A DNA stretch of 64,000 bases. Origin: Nectonema munidae (taxonomy: Eukaryota > Nematomorpha > Nectonematoida > Nectonematidae). The DNA is taken from NCBI GenBank assembly GCA_030549495.1, contig JAUIRK010001055.1, forward strand, positions 113,501 through 177,500. Direction: 5' to 3'. Within the stretch, counting starts at the first letter, position 1, and every line of letters starts with the position of its first letter. The position numbers were made by a program, and so were the translations under genes. The notes beneath the pieces are model-generated. The model had not been told where the DNA came from and did no database searches. It saw only the letters and a list, made by a program, of their open reading frames with translations. Below are positions 46,338 to 58,254 of this stretch, in pieces.

Positions 46338-46735
46338 TTTTATATGAAGAATACAATGGAAGGCATGCAATTTGAATATTGTATTCATCTCTTGCAGAAC
46401 TGTATACTATGTGTGAGCATAAAGGATATAGCAATTTTTGTATGAAGAAAATACGATGCAGAGCAAGCAGTTTAAATATTGATTTCATCCCTTAATGTAG
46501 ATCTATCATATACTATATGTGAGTAAGTACGTCATAGAATATTTTGTATGAAAATAATAAAATACAGAGCAAGCACTATGAATATTGCATTCATCTCCCA
46601 CGGCTGATCTGTATAATATATGTGAGTAAGTATGAGATAGCATATTTTGTATAAAAAATACGATGCCATGTAAACAAATTCAATTTTGCATGTATATTGT
46701 ATAAAACCACGTATATCCACTGTCTTACGTATAAA
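46338..46735. repeat. About 105-bp tandem array, 3.7 copies
   Basis: Units starting near 46338, 46436, 46541 and 46643 share TTTTGTATGAA, GATGCAGAGCAAGCA, TTCATCTC and TATATGTGAGTAAGTA in order. Copies diverge at 15 to 30 percent of positions by eye. It is non-coding. Confidence 0.75.
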
Positions 46736-47090
46736 TAAAAGTATTTAAATAAAAATATTTGTCGGAACTATTTGCAAGCCGTACCTTTCTAACCATTTTA
46801 AAAAACTATCGAATTAAAAAAACCAATCTTTTTAAAACGAAATCAAGTGAGGTATATACAAATGAAAATGTGAATATTTTTTAATTATTCATTGCCCTGT
46901 TCTATTTTTACTGAAATTAATTAAAATTTAGCAATTCTTAGTATTACAATAAGCTATTTCAGAGATTAATAAAGAAAATATCCAAATATATATTTTTTAA
47001 AAAATAAACAAAAAAAAATTAAGATATAAACCAGGATATTAAAACTTTTTCATAGTACTTTCCGACCAACCGAACAAAACGACCGAAACT

Positions 47091-48113
47091 TTGAATAATC
47101 TATTTAATGATTTTATTGCTAAAACCTCTCTTTCTCCAAGTGACAAAATTTTGTTCAATGAGCTCAAATACAATATAGCTTTACATTACATTAAAATATT
47201 TGAAAGTCGTATATTAGAACCAACGACATTACAAGAATCTTATGCTAGTGCTAGTAATAAATCCTTACCAGTATCATCCTCCCAACAGCAAACAATGCCA
47301 ACCCGAACATCTACACTCAATACGAAAAGTACCAACACCCCCTCGATCAAAAAACATCTAAAACCTAACCTTACATTAAAAATCTCGCCACCCAACAATA
47401 TCAATTCTCAGAAAAAAAAGGCTATTCACCGACAACAAGTTATTAATGGCCTTGAAACCAAAAGTAACTCCCTCTCTATCACTAAAACCAGATCCTCACA
47501 TACAGAGACTATCTACTTTCAATTTAAAAATTCCCAACAAAAAGCGTCAGCTAAATCCTTTCTCTTAAAAAACGGCGTCAACGTTTGTGACATACCTACT
47601 CCAATACCCAAATTTATATTAAGAGGTATACCTAAAGACATCAATATTGATGATCTTACAGCCACATTAAAAGAACAAAATGAAAACCTCAACAGTATGG
47701 GAAAATTAGTAACTATCCAACTAGGCAAGGCAGGAACTTTCTTCTACACTGTACTAATTGAGCCAAACAATCCTGAACTATTTCAATATCTCGGTAATCA
47801 GCAAAAAGTATTCCTAGGATATAAATTGTTAACCCTAAATCTTTTTAAACCCAGAACAAAACAATGCGAAAATTGCCTCAAATATGGTCACTTAAAACAA
47901 AAATATAATGCCTCATCACCAAACTGCGCTCACTGTGGCAACCGAGGACACTTACTAACATGTTGTACACTCTCAAACGACTCAACTAAGACCACATGTA
48001 TCAAATGCAAACTACCATATATCCTAACATCTAAAACATGCAGTTTTTATATCAATCACAGCAACTCAATTCTAGCGCAACACATTAAAACTATAGATAA
48101 TTACACATGTTAA
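47091..48113 (+). CDS. LINE ORF1, gag-like nucleic-acid-binding protein
   Basis: An open frame of 340 codons. No ATG is present near the start of the frame; the first in-frame ATG is at about 47296, so the original start may be mutated. A Ser/Thr/Asn/Lys-rich N-terminal half is followed by an RNA-recognition-like region (about residues 145-250, FILRGIPKDINIDDL). Three zinc knuckles lie near the C-terminus. The first is CENCLKYGHLKQKY (last Cys lost), the second CAHCGNRGHLLTCC (intact), the third CIKCKLPYILTSKTC (His lost). It would package the LINE RNA into a ribonucleoprotein. It stays open although knuckles 1 and 3 have lost ligands. Confidence 0.75.
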   Translation: MNNLFNDFIAKTSLSPSDKILFNELKYNIALHYIKIFESRILEPTTLQESYASASNKSLPVSSSQQQTMPTRTSTLNTKSTNTPSIKKHLKPNLTLKISPPNNINSQKKKAIHRQQVINGLETKSNSLSITKTRSSHTETIYFQFKNSQQKASAKSFLLKNGVNVCDIPTPIPKFILRGIPKDINIDDLTATLKEQNENLNSMGKLVTIQLGKAGTFFYTVLIEPNNPELFQYLGNQQKVFLGYKLLTLNLFKPRTKQCENCLKYGHLKQKYNASSPNCAHCGNRGHLLTCCTLSNDSTKTTCIKCKLPYILTSKTCSFYINHSNSILAQHIKTIDNYTC

Positions 48114-51100
48114 ATTTCCTGCACATCAATATAAATCACTCAAAAACCGCATGGGATAACCTTATTAACATAATTCTTTCCAAACAATACGATGTAATAT
48201 CCATCAACGACCCCTACACACGCATGCCTCACCTGCTTGACCAATACAAACTCCTACACATACCCCCTTTAGACGATTACTCCGCTTGCATCATAAAAAC
48301 ATCGATTCTCAATACACCATTATACCAATTTTCTAACTCTAACTACATCTTCACTCTTATCCACTTCACTACTACGCCACTAATCTTCTGTTCTCTTTAC
48401 TCACAACCCTCTTCTTTACATCCCATTCTTGATCGTTTTGATAACGTATTGGCCCAAATAAAAAATCATAATTAACGAAAGTTTTTTCCTCATTATTTCT
48501 ACAGACCTAAATGCACTCTCATATTTATGGGATACAAAACAAAATCTTCGTGGTTTGCAAACCCTCACTATAGATGATTCTAACACATCGCCAACTTTTC
48601 AACAAAAATACCTAGACAAAATATATCAATCCCACAATGACATTACCATCATCTCAAATGAAACCATTAAAATCATAAAATCAGAGCTTCAGACCACTCG
48701 TTTATATCTTTCCAAGTCAATCTTAATGTACACAAATAGATCCAACACAACCACCCCATTGGCAAATACATTTTTTGGACAGCTTTCCTAAAAACCCTAC
48801 AATCAAAACTATCTAATACCGAAATGAAAACCAACATAACATCAGAACTAGAGAAATTAGCCATATCCTTCAACAAAACAATTTCAACTTCTATTCTCAC
48901 TTCTACTTCAAACAACCCATTTCCAAAACGCAAAAATGCCGATTTCTGGAACTTCCACCTGAACAACCTAAAACACCAACTCAAACGTTTATCAAAACTT
49001 ATAAGAAAAATAAACACCCATGATTACCGTCAACATCATTTCCAACTGAAAAACTCATGCAAAAAAGAAATCAATAAAGCTAAAAAACAAGCCTGCAAAA
49101 AATTCACCACTCAATCTCCGTCCAACCCCTGGAGCACTATTCATAAAATCACCAATAAAAAATCCTCATCTCCCTTACTTCCCCATATACTTCCAGCAAA
49201 CAACACTGAAACATCACACTTGAACCCCTCTTTTCTTACTTCACTTTTTCCTTCCGATTCACTAGTAATCGACAACATTCATAATTCCATCATAAGACTG
49301 AAAACTCAATCATATTTACGTAATACCAACACCTTTGATTTTCCACGAATCATCATTACAGAACTCAACAACGCCGTAAACTCCTTTAAACCCAAACTAG
49401 CATGCAGCTACGACCACATATCCATGAAAAACGTTCGCAAAGCATACCATATTATCTATCCCCACATACTTTAATTATTCAACAGTTGCTTAAGACTAAG
49501 CTACTTTTCCAATATCTGGAAAATTAGCAAATTAAGTTTGATTCCTAAACCGAATCGAAATCTCAATAACATAAAAAATTGGCGCCCCATATCTCTTTTA
49601 CCGACAATAGGCAAAATTTTAGAGAAAATTCTCAGGAAGAGACTGCTACATTATAGGTTAAAAAATCAACTCATTCACGCTAAACAATGTAAATATCTTC
49701 CCAACAAAAACTCAGAATTAGCACTTTCTCGCATTACACTTTACCTCCAATCTGCACTAAAAAATGATAAAATAGCCTCACCTTTATTCCTAGATATCGA
49801 GAATGCTTTTAACACTGCCTGGAACCCAGCTATCATTAATAACCTCATAGATAACACCTACCCCACATACATGATAAAGTTCATACACAATTACCTTAGC
49901 CATCGCATTCTAATTTTAATTCAAAACAACCACTCATATATTCGCGAGCTCTCTCTCTCTCTCTACTCCTCAAGGTGGTAGCTTATGTGACCTACTTTGG
50001 TTAATACTCATCAAACCCCTTCTAGCTTTTATCAACAACAACTTTAACTTTTCTAAGGGATATTCCGACGACCTTCTTTACTCATTTTCTAGTTCTGAGC
50101 AAAACGAAAACCTTAAACAATCCCTTTCCCTACTAAAACAAATCCAATTCAAAGCGCAACAATACAAAATTTTCTTTAACCCTAATAAATGCTACTTAAT
50201 TCATTTCACACGCAAAAGAATTAAACCTTTACTCTTGCAACTTAACACAACAAACAAATTAGATCCACAGAACCAAGTAAAATATCTTGGGCTCACTTTC
50301 TAACCCAACTTAAAATTCTCTACTCATTTCAAAAGCACCTCACAAAAATTAGTCAAAACTCTTTTCTCTTTTAAAAACGCAATTTCTTACAAATGGGGAC
50401 TTTCTCCAAAAATCACAAAGTTTATTCATAAAAGTCTCATTTTCTTTGTCCTCAAATATAGAATTCTTTCATGGGGCTCATAGTTGAAACATCAGTCATC
50501 CCTTACTCATCTTAATAAAATTCATCTCCTGTGTCTCCTTTCTATCACCAATGCCTATCACACTACACCAACTACAAAACATGAATTATTCACTAAAACG
50601 CTACCCCTCCATCTCAATCTAAAGAAAACGCTCCTTAAAAATTATCAAATAACTTTCTGCTCTACACCCCCACCACATCCTTTCACCAACCTATACACAA
50701 CCCAAACATCCGAATCACTGCAGTACTACAATTCCTTATTAATTCAGTTTTCTCCTAACAAAACATCTTATCAAGTGCTACCATTAAATCACCTAATCGA
50801 GCTCATCCACCCTTCTTCGTCTCCTGCATACACCACTAACATCAGTCACCATAGATATCTTGCCCTAAACTCTATAGCTCACCAACGTACAACAAATACT
50901 ATCAGCTCGCTTTCAATTTTCACTAACGGTTCCAAATCACAACATCGTTCTTCAGCTGCATGCACCTTCTTATCCAACACACAAATCTAGATCCAGAAAT
51001 CACTGCACACGAAACAGAAATTCACGCAGTATTACTATCCTGCAACATACTCCTTAATAACCTAACTTCTTTTTCTATCTCCTTCAAATATATCACTTTT

Positions 51101-51721
51101 TTCACAGACTCGCAAAATTTAATAAATGACCAAAAACTTGAAAACAAAATCTCACACTCAACTTTTAGTTTAGCAAGCAAACTTATTCACCTATCTAATC
51201 ACTTTGAATTAAAAATCGTTTGGTGCCCAGCGCACTCACGCAGTTTGGAAAACTACCTTGTAGATTACGTTGCAAAATCAAGAATCTCCGATTTACAGAT
51301 TCTACCCCTATTTTCTCTACCCATCTCCACATTTATAAACACAATAACTAACTCTGCACTACTACAGTGGCAACAATCTATTGACTCAACCATCACATCA
51401 CTTCCGACATATATGCCATTATCACAACTCATTTTAAACAAACACTTTATCTCACTCCCTCGGAACATCATTCGAAGGCTCTCATCTCATTGCCGTTGTA
51501 ATGCATACTTCTTTAAATTCAAACTTCACTCAAACCCTTTCTGTTGTTTTAGCTCTCTGTACATTGAAACACTATACATATTCTCCTTTATTCTCCAATA
51601 TTTCATTCTCACCGACACCAACTCTTTGAAAAAAGCCGTTCCTTTTTTAAAGATATTACATCCTCTCTATATGATCTTCTACAACATACATTACTCATCA
51701 AACATCTTTTTCTTCTCATAA
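48107..51721 (+). pseudogene. LINE ORF2: endonuclease, reverse transcriptase, RNase H (broken)
   Basis: It begins at the ATG overlapping ORF1. The N-terminal endonuclease piece (NFLHININHSKTAWDNL, 48110-48160) is followed by the reverse transcriptase. NIKNWRPISLLPTIGKILEK (about 49570) is block 1-2, SPLFLDIENAFNTAW (about 49780) holds the catalytic Asp of motif A, and YSDD (50061) is the active-site box in place of YADD. RNase H follows: IFTNGSK (first Asp changed to Asn, about 50920), the Glu in ETEIHAV (51010), FFTDSQN (51102) and CPAHS (51226). Breaks include frame changes near 48476-48555, 48791-48824, 49982-50050 and 50985, and stops at 49472 and about 50300. Confidence 0.75.
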
Positions 51722-52230
51722 CCACAATCGAACCAATACTCTCTGCAAACCAAACACTCAATCCTCCCACAAATATCTAATCACAATAAGCCTAATCATC
51801 ACTAACCCATACTTTCTACAAAACAGTCTAGTGTCTACATCCATGAAAATCTTCCAAATTTTTCTTTTCTATTTCAGAAAGATCCACAAAGACTAAAGTC
51901 ACATTTTGAAGACTAACTTCCAGCAGACTTGTAAGCATATCAGCTCAAGCAGGAAAGTGCTTAGAAGTCTCTATACCTACCTACCTGTTGCATATTGCTC
52001 TAAATATTTAAAATACAATTAACAGTATTAAATTAAACTAATTGAACTGGGTCTAACTTTTTACCCAAACTCACCCAAACTCACTGAAACTCGGTTTTAT
52101 TTTTTCTTCCATTAAAATTATTAGATAAGAAACTATCATTATAGAATATTTTATTGCATTTTTAGTTATAGCTTCTAAATAAATTGTTCAAAATTTAACC
52201 AAAAAAATCTAATCTTATACAAATATAATT

Positions 52231-52350
52231 TGGGCTGGTGGGCTGATAGGTAGAGGCGTCGCCTACGGATCCAAAGCCTTTGGGTTCAAATCCCGACGAT
52301 TCCATCGACTTATCATAAAAAGTTTATCAGTGCAGTGCATGAAACACCCT
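52231..52350 (+). mobile_element. tRNA-headed SINE, copy 4 (different head)
   Basis: GCTGATAGGTAGAGGCGTC (A box) and TTTGGGTTCAAATCCCGAC (perfect B box) are spaced as in a tRNA. The body ends GTGCAGTGCATGAAACACCC, which resembles the body end of copy 3. The orientation is opposite to the other three copies. Confidence 0.65.
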
Positions 52351-52354
52351 ATCA

Positions 52355-53625
52355 AAAAAAACATATATATTTTGAAGAAGGGATCAAAAAATAAGAAAAA
52401 ATAAAAATAGAGTTTGGGTAAAAATTAAGACACTAGAGTTTGGGTAAAAAGTAAGACCGAATTGAACCAATGTATATAAGCAATTAAACAAAATTTTAAA
52501 GCTTATCCTTGCGAAGTTGTCTACGAGATACAAAATTAACATTTTAAAAAAGAAAATTTACTCTTTGTGAAGTTGTCGACAAATTGCAAATAAATAAGGA
52601 TATTTTAAGCACTGAGATAATTTTACGTTAAACATAGATCAAAATTTTAAGAATTTACCTTATCTACAGATTTTAAAATAGTTTATATATTCAAATTAAC
52701 TAATTGAAGTAGTATACATTGAAGTCAAAAAAAGTAATTTAAAATTATGATCATTGATTCATTATGTAAAATATTTTCAGCAAAGCATAAAACTTGTAAA
52801 TTTAACTAATTAAATTATCTTATTTATTTCTTAATATAGGGTAAATAAATATATAACAGTTTACAAAACCTAAAATATTACGCAAATATTTCTAAGGAAT
52901 ATGTTAGATTACATCAATGAGATTGTGTAAAATGAGTAAAAATCGAAGCAAAAAATATTTTTTATCTAAAAACTTACACTTTTTAATATAGCTAAAAAGA
53001 AAAACATTATAGTCACTTAAGGATAATCTCTAAACAAGTCACCGTTGCATTGTTTAAAATTATCGTTGGATTTACCACATTTAAAGCATTTTTTCTTTTA
53101 AATGTTTCATGTTTCATTTTAATTAGTAATTGATTGGTTGAAATTGACACAGCTTGTAAGACGCAAGGATTTAAAAGCTGAATAATTGATTAAAAAAATT
53201 AATACTTAATTGATCAAATTTGAAAAAACAGAATATTTGTTTTTTTCATTATTTCAGTGTACTTTTTATTCTAGTAAAATTTAAACAAATTTTGATTTAT
53301 TATTTGATTTTATTTCAATATTGTTTTCTCTTTGCAAATTATTTCTCTACCATATAACATTATCTATTTAAAATTATGTACATAAAAAAACTTGATTTTT
53401 ATTTATATTTTTCTTCGGATAGACATAATTAATAGCTTTAAATATCGATATAACAGAAATGAAGGAAAAAACAAAACTTTTAACATTTTTTCAAATATAA
53501 AATAATAAATTTACAATAAATATTACCAAATTATATTTTCACTGAATGAGAGAATCAAGTCTCAAAAAAATTTTTCACTTCTTTTCTTTTGAAAAATTTA
53601 TTTAGCGATGCTAAAAATTAACACT
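52355..53625. other. A+T-rich intergenic DNA
   Basis: No gene or recognisable element. TTTGGGTAAAAAGTAAGAC-type repeats occur at about 52035-52070 and 52410-52460, on either side of the SINE. Confidence 0.35.
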
Positions 53626-54111
53626 TAGTTGTTAGGGTAGTGTTGCCAGACGTCCCGATTTTTCGGGACTTGTCCCGATTTATGTTATTTTGTCCTGCGT
53701 CCCGAATGCACAACTAGGGGACACCATTTGTCCCGATTTTAGCCTCCATTGAAAAAAAGTAGAATTATGAAATTTTTAGTTATTTTTTTATCATATCATT
53801 TTTTATAGAAAAAAAATCGAAATTACATATGTGAAATATTAAATATAAGCACGTAAGTCTAGCAACTATATTTTGATATAGTTTAAAACTTCATTTTTTT
53901 ATAATAACCCAAAAACGTGTGAATTCAAACTTTATTATACATGTATGTATGTACATTGATTAGTTAGTATGTCATGTTTACAAGAGTAATTATTAAAAGA
54001 TTAATTAGTAATCAGTAAAAGTCTATGTATAACTTTTTTATATGCTTTATATAGGAGCCTATACTCGAATATGTACATTCAATCAAGTGAATATCACGAT
54101 ATTTATTCTCA

Positions 54112-54182
54112 TTTTTTGTATTCTTACATCCTTTTTGTTTTCTTACATCCTTTTTTGTTTTCTTACATCCTTTTTTGTTTTT
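54112..54182. repeat. 21-bp minisatellite in the hAT leader
   Basis: TTTTGTTTTCTTACATCC is repeated three times just before the transposase start. It is probably a pre-existing part of the element's 5' untranslated region. Confidence 0.7.
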
Positions 54183-54208
54183 TTAGATTTTTACTAATCT
54201 GTTTTAAA

Positions 54209-56078
54209 ATGCCTAAACGTAAGTGTAAATTTCGTGATGAATATTCCAGTGAATGGTCTTTTATCAAGCGCGCAGCAAGCTGTTTTGAAGCCAAATGTGA
54301 TTTATGTAACTGCACATTTAGTATTGAACATGGTGGACAAAAGATACATCAAGAAGCACATCGGATCCGAAAAACACAAACGTTATATATCTTCAACATC
54401 AAAAGAGTGCAGTACAATAACAAACTTTTTAATTAAAAAAAACACAGATGACGAAAATAAAATAATAGCGGCAGAAATAGTCATGGCTTTTCATACTGTT
54501 CGTCACCACATGTCTTTCAGTTCAAACGACTGTATCAATGTAATCCTACCAATGTTGTTTGCAGACTCCAAAATTGCAACCAAATTTTCAAATGGTAGAA
54601 CAAAATGCACTGAAATTATCAAAAACGTTTTGGCACCACATTCTATTACTGAAATTGTGAAAAATATAAATAATTCTTCTTTTTTCGGCATATTTACCGA
54701 TGCAAGCAATCATAATGCTGAAAAAGTATTTCCTTTGATTGTACAATATTTTTCTCGTGATGTTGGTCTCACGATAAAGTTGCTAAGAGTAAAATGTTTA
54801 CCGAATGAGACTTCGGACACAATAGTTACATTTTTCAAAGAAAGTCTTGTAGAGTCACGACTAGATATAAAAAAATGCATAGCTTTTTGTGGAGACAATA
54901 CTAATACAAATTTTGGTGGATGTTTACGCAAAGGCACAAATAATGTGTTTGCAAAACTGAAAGAAAGCATGAATCAATCAATAGAAGGTATTGGATGCCC
55001 AGCACATATTCTACACAATGCTGCTCATACTGCGACTGGTGTTTTATCGGTTGACATTGAAGTAATTGTTGTCAAAATTTTTTCATACTTCAGTATCTAT
55101 ACTGTTAGAACTGAAAAACTTAAAGATTTTTGTGAGTTTGTTGATGTTGAGTATTCCTCAGTTCTTTCACATTCTAAAACTCGTTGGCTTTCTCTGAATA
55201 AAGCAGTTGAAAGAATCATAAAATTATTTGAAAAATCTTATTTCTTTTCTGAATAAATGGCACCTAAAATTATTCTAGAATTTTTGAATAATCCTCTTAG
55301 TGAAGCTTACCTATATTTTGTTCATAGTCTTGATTTTGTTTTCAGTAGTAGAATTATGAAAATTGAAAAAAGAAATAACAGTGTTATTGAAGTTCTCGGT
55401 TGCCTGAATGAAATCATTGATGTTATGAGAGAAAGAATGGATGAAAAATTTGTTCCTCTTTCTGTAAAGAGTTGTATCAACAATGAAAATGTCTCATCAC
55501 ATGATAAAATAAAATTTCTGTATGAAGTCAATAATTATTATGCCATTTGTTACAACTATCTTATTAAATGGGTTTCATCTATTAAACATTTTGAAAGTTT
55601 TTCATGGATGTTATTAAATACTATTCCAACATGGGAACAAGTGCAATCATCCTGTCTAGTGTTGAAAAACAAAGGTATAATAATTGATGACAACAAACTT
55701 TTTTATCAGTGGTCCATCTTCAAAAAATTTCTTGCTGAAGAGATTGAAGTCAAAACTTATGAGTGGAAAATGAAAATATGCCACGAAAGGTGGGTTTGTA
55801 TTCTCATGAAGATTGAATGTCAAGAACAATACTCAGAATTGTTGGTTTTGTGCGAATATTTATTCAGCATTCCAGCTCATAATGCTAATGTTGAACATTT
55901 ATTTTCACTCATGAAATTTCAGTGGACTGATGAGAGAAACAAATTGGATGTAGATTCTATAGAAGCTATCCTGCAATGTAAATGGAACTTTAACTTCAGT
56001 TGTAAAGAATTTTATTGGTATGTGTTAGGAAACAAAGCCTTATTAAAAAGTGCAAAATCTTCAAAAAAATATAATTGA
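54209..56078 (+). pseudogene. hAT transposase, two breaks
   Basis: About 620 codons. The start ATG at 54209 reads MPKRKCKFRDEYSSEW. A BED-type zinc finger follows (CDLCNCTF, then H-x4-H in HIGSEKH), with a frameshift between its Cys and His halves at about 54340. The catalytic RNase H-like core includes FFGIFTDASNHNAEKVFPL (first Asp, about 54693), CIAFCGDNTNTNFGG (second Asp, about 54895), GCPAHILHNA, and VVKIFSYFSIYTVRTE. A single TAA stop at 55254-55256 splits the frame. The C-terminal part contains the dimerisation motif IPAHNANVEHLFSLMKFQW (55871-55927). Without these breaks the frame is fully open, so inactivation looks recent. I know this family as common in arthropod genomes. Confidence 0.85.
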
Positions 56079-57479
56079 AGCATAAATAATAAGTGATATT
56101 CAAGTAAATAATTCATTGTAATTTTTTTGTTATTTTAAGTTACTTTCAAATAAAATATGCATTTTTTTATTCATGTTGTACAAATTTTTTTCAAAATTAA
56201 ATTACACCTATACAATAAGATTTTATAAATATTTAACGTTACAATTAGTCAAGTTTAAACCCAATTTTATCAAAACAAGTTTGTGTGTCACCAAAAAATT
56301 CATTTTTTTAAAATTATTTATATTAATAATTTAATAATAATTAGTTTTTATTAGTAATAAACTTAACATTATTCTGTCATACAAGTGTCCCGATTTTTTA
56401 TTTTTGAAATCTGGCAACCCTATGTTAGGGCCAAATTTTTTACCTATAGTACGATGGGGTACCCCAATCAATTATCAAAAAAATTTTTGTGAAAAAATGG
56501 GTAAGTACAAGAATTAAAAAAGTCTTTAAAATTTAAAATATTTGAAATTTTATAACGTAATTTTCTGAAAGAAATAAAATATTTTAACGCCATCTTAAAA
56601 ATAAAATTTTAAAAAATTTATTTGTCAAAAAATTTAAGTATATGTATTTGCACAATTTTCACACAATAGTCTTTGATGATTTTTACACTTCATGCATTAA
56701 ACTTTTGTTTTTCTATCTTTTCGTGGGCAAAACTTGCATCTTCAAACTTTATAACTCGAACTTGTGGGCTGTTCTTGAGGATCTTTTTCTACACAAGATG
56801 AAATCAATGTTTTGATACCTCTTGTTATACTTTTGATCGCTTGTCTTCTTTTCATATTTTCTAAACAAAGATCTTTGCCAAGAAATAAAAAATTTCTTCG
56901 AGATGTTCTTGAAACTTGTAAACTATATGAGCATTTAATCCCCGCATTATTGCATAACCCATAAATATACGCATTGGCCATCTTCTGGTTCGTCTCGCCA
57001 CATTATATTTTAAAGAAATAGGAAATTATTTAGTTTCCATAATTTTTTTCTATAATTCTATCAACCATATTGAAGGGTTTTTTAATGACTTCTATTGTAG
57101 AAATAACTCTATTCACTCTTATAATACAAGATCCTGTGATAAGTTTCATTATTTTTACTACTCATAAAAGTTTTCTAACAAAGTTGAAACTTAGATCCAC
57201 TAATTTTATTAATAAACATCTATATTTTCTAGATTTTTAAGTTTGTATAAATTAAAAAAAAGCGTTCTTTCTGTTCTTTATAATTCTGACTATGATTTTC
57301 GAATATAATTTTTTTGAGCTGTCGATATCTCAAATACCATATATATTCCCTAATGTTTTGTTGTTTAGTATTTTATGTATTATCTGGCTACTTCATGTGA
57401 ATATATATATATATTAGCGTTAAATACTTTCGTATTTGTAATCATTATTTTCTATTATTATTATTTATGATGTATTATG

Positions 57480-57690
57480 CACACAAACCAATTTGCAAAG
57501 TTGCGTTTCTGAAGATTCTTCATCTCGAAGGATTAATTTCCCTTTGGAGATCTTCAAAACAAGACTCAAGAGTTGTGGAAATATGGAGAAGACCTTTTTT
57601 TCGGCTGCATTAAAACATATTTCACAATTGCTTTGTCCTTTCTATTTGATTCTTTAAATAAAATCTAATCTAATCTAATCTAATTAAATT
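57480..57690 (+). mobile_element. LINE 3' tail with (AATCT)n
   Basis: A terminal segment ends CTTTAAATAAAATCTAATCT followed by further AATCT repeats. An A-rich signal plus short tandem tail is a typical 3' end of several non-LTR families. It is a severely 5'-truncated copy. Confidence 0.45.
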
Positions 57691-57699
57691 TGATTCACC

Positions 57700-57872
57700 A
57701 TGTCTTTTTTTTCATACTGAAGTATTTTAAAAATTCAAACAATAATTCTCATTGTAGTTGGAAAGATGATAGATTTTTTTCCCATTCGAGCCTATAAGCA
57801 TATGTTTCTGCTCGAAAAAATTTTCTAATAGACCTAATAAACTTACTTACTTACTTACTTACTTACTTATTT
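57700..57872 (+). mobile_element. LINE 3' tail with (ACTT)n
   Basis: Ends GACCTAATAAACTTACTTAC with about seven ACTT units (57840-57870). A second 5'-truncated tail of another family, directly next to the first. Confidence 0.4.
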
Positions 57873-58254
57873 TGGCTTTCAGTCCATGGAGGTGAGTTAT
57901 AATATTATGTTTTCTGATTCGAGAATTTTTAGGCATTGGTGTCCCAAGATTGGCAAATGCTTTCAATAGCATTATCATCAGAATTATCGAAATTCACTTC
58001 TTCACTATCAGAAAGATGATCAGAATTTTCTTTAACATTCAGAACTATCTGAAGAATCGACATTCTCTTGAATAGGAGGGCTTTCTTGCAGTAAATTGCT
58101 AATTTCATCGATTAAGACATAAAGAAAGATAATCAACATTAGAAGCTTTTCCTAATTTACTCAATTCCAAGATCACACAGAAGGCTAATGAAAGCCGCTG
58201 GTTGTGTCGCTCTATCACTTGTTGAAATCAAAACAAGACGAAGTAATAGTAGGC

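Larger units (their letters stand above)
47045..52010 (+). mobile_element. Nearly full-length, decayed LINE with an RNase H domain
   Basis: A two-ORF non-LTR retrotransposon of about 5 kb. ORF1 is gag-like with zinc knuckles. ORF2 carries endonuclease, reverse transcriptase and RNase H. ORF1 and ORF2 overlap at ATGTTAA (48107-48113), an arrangement typical of termination-reinitiation. The RNase H and knuckle ORF1 point to the I/R1/LOA group rather than CR1 or L2. The sense strand is strikingly poor in G and rich in C and A, unlike the flanks. The exact ends and target duplication were not found. Confidence 0.8.
53638..56422 (+). mobile_element. Complete hAT transposon (2,785 bp)
   Basis: An exact 8-bp target duplication TGTTAGGG (53630-53637 and 56423-56430) frames 13-bp inverted ends, TAGTGTTGCCAGA and (reversed) TAGGGTTGCCAGA, one mismatch. 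Next to both ends are CCCGATTTTT repeats (GTCCCGATTTTTCGGGACTTG at the left). It carries a single transposase gene on the plus strand with only two breaks, so it is among the youngest DNA transposons in the window. A relic of a relative lies at 26500-26771. Confidence 0.9.
56600..58140 (-). mobile_element. Second piggyBac relic (minus strand), interrupted
   Basis: The minus strand at about 57005-56965 reads ARRTRRWPMRIF, then SRTSRRNFLFLGKDLCLENM (about 56918-56860), as in piggyBac DDE_Tnp_1_7 C-termini. The cysteine-rich finger follows: CKFCPRKDRKTK, CMKCK and CENC near 56738-56650. An acidic Ser/Asp-rich stretch at about 58070-57930 (HLSDSEEVNFDNSDDNAIES) looks like the N-terminal acidic region of such a transposase. 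The central catalytic part is missing, replaced by the LINE tails at 57480-57870. No TTAA ends were assigned. Confidence 0.6.
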
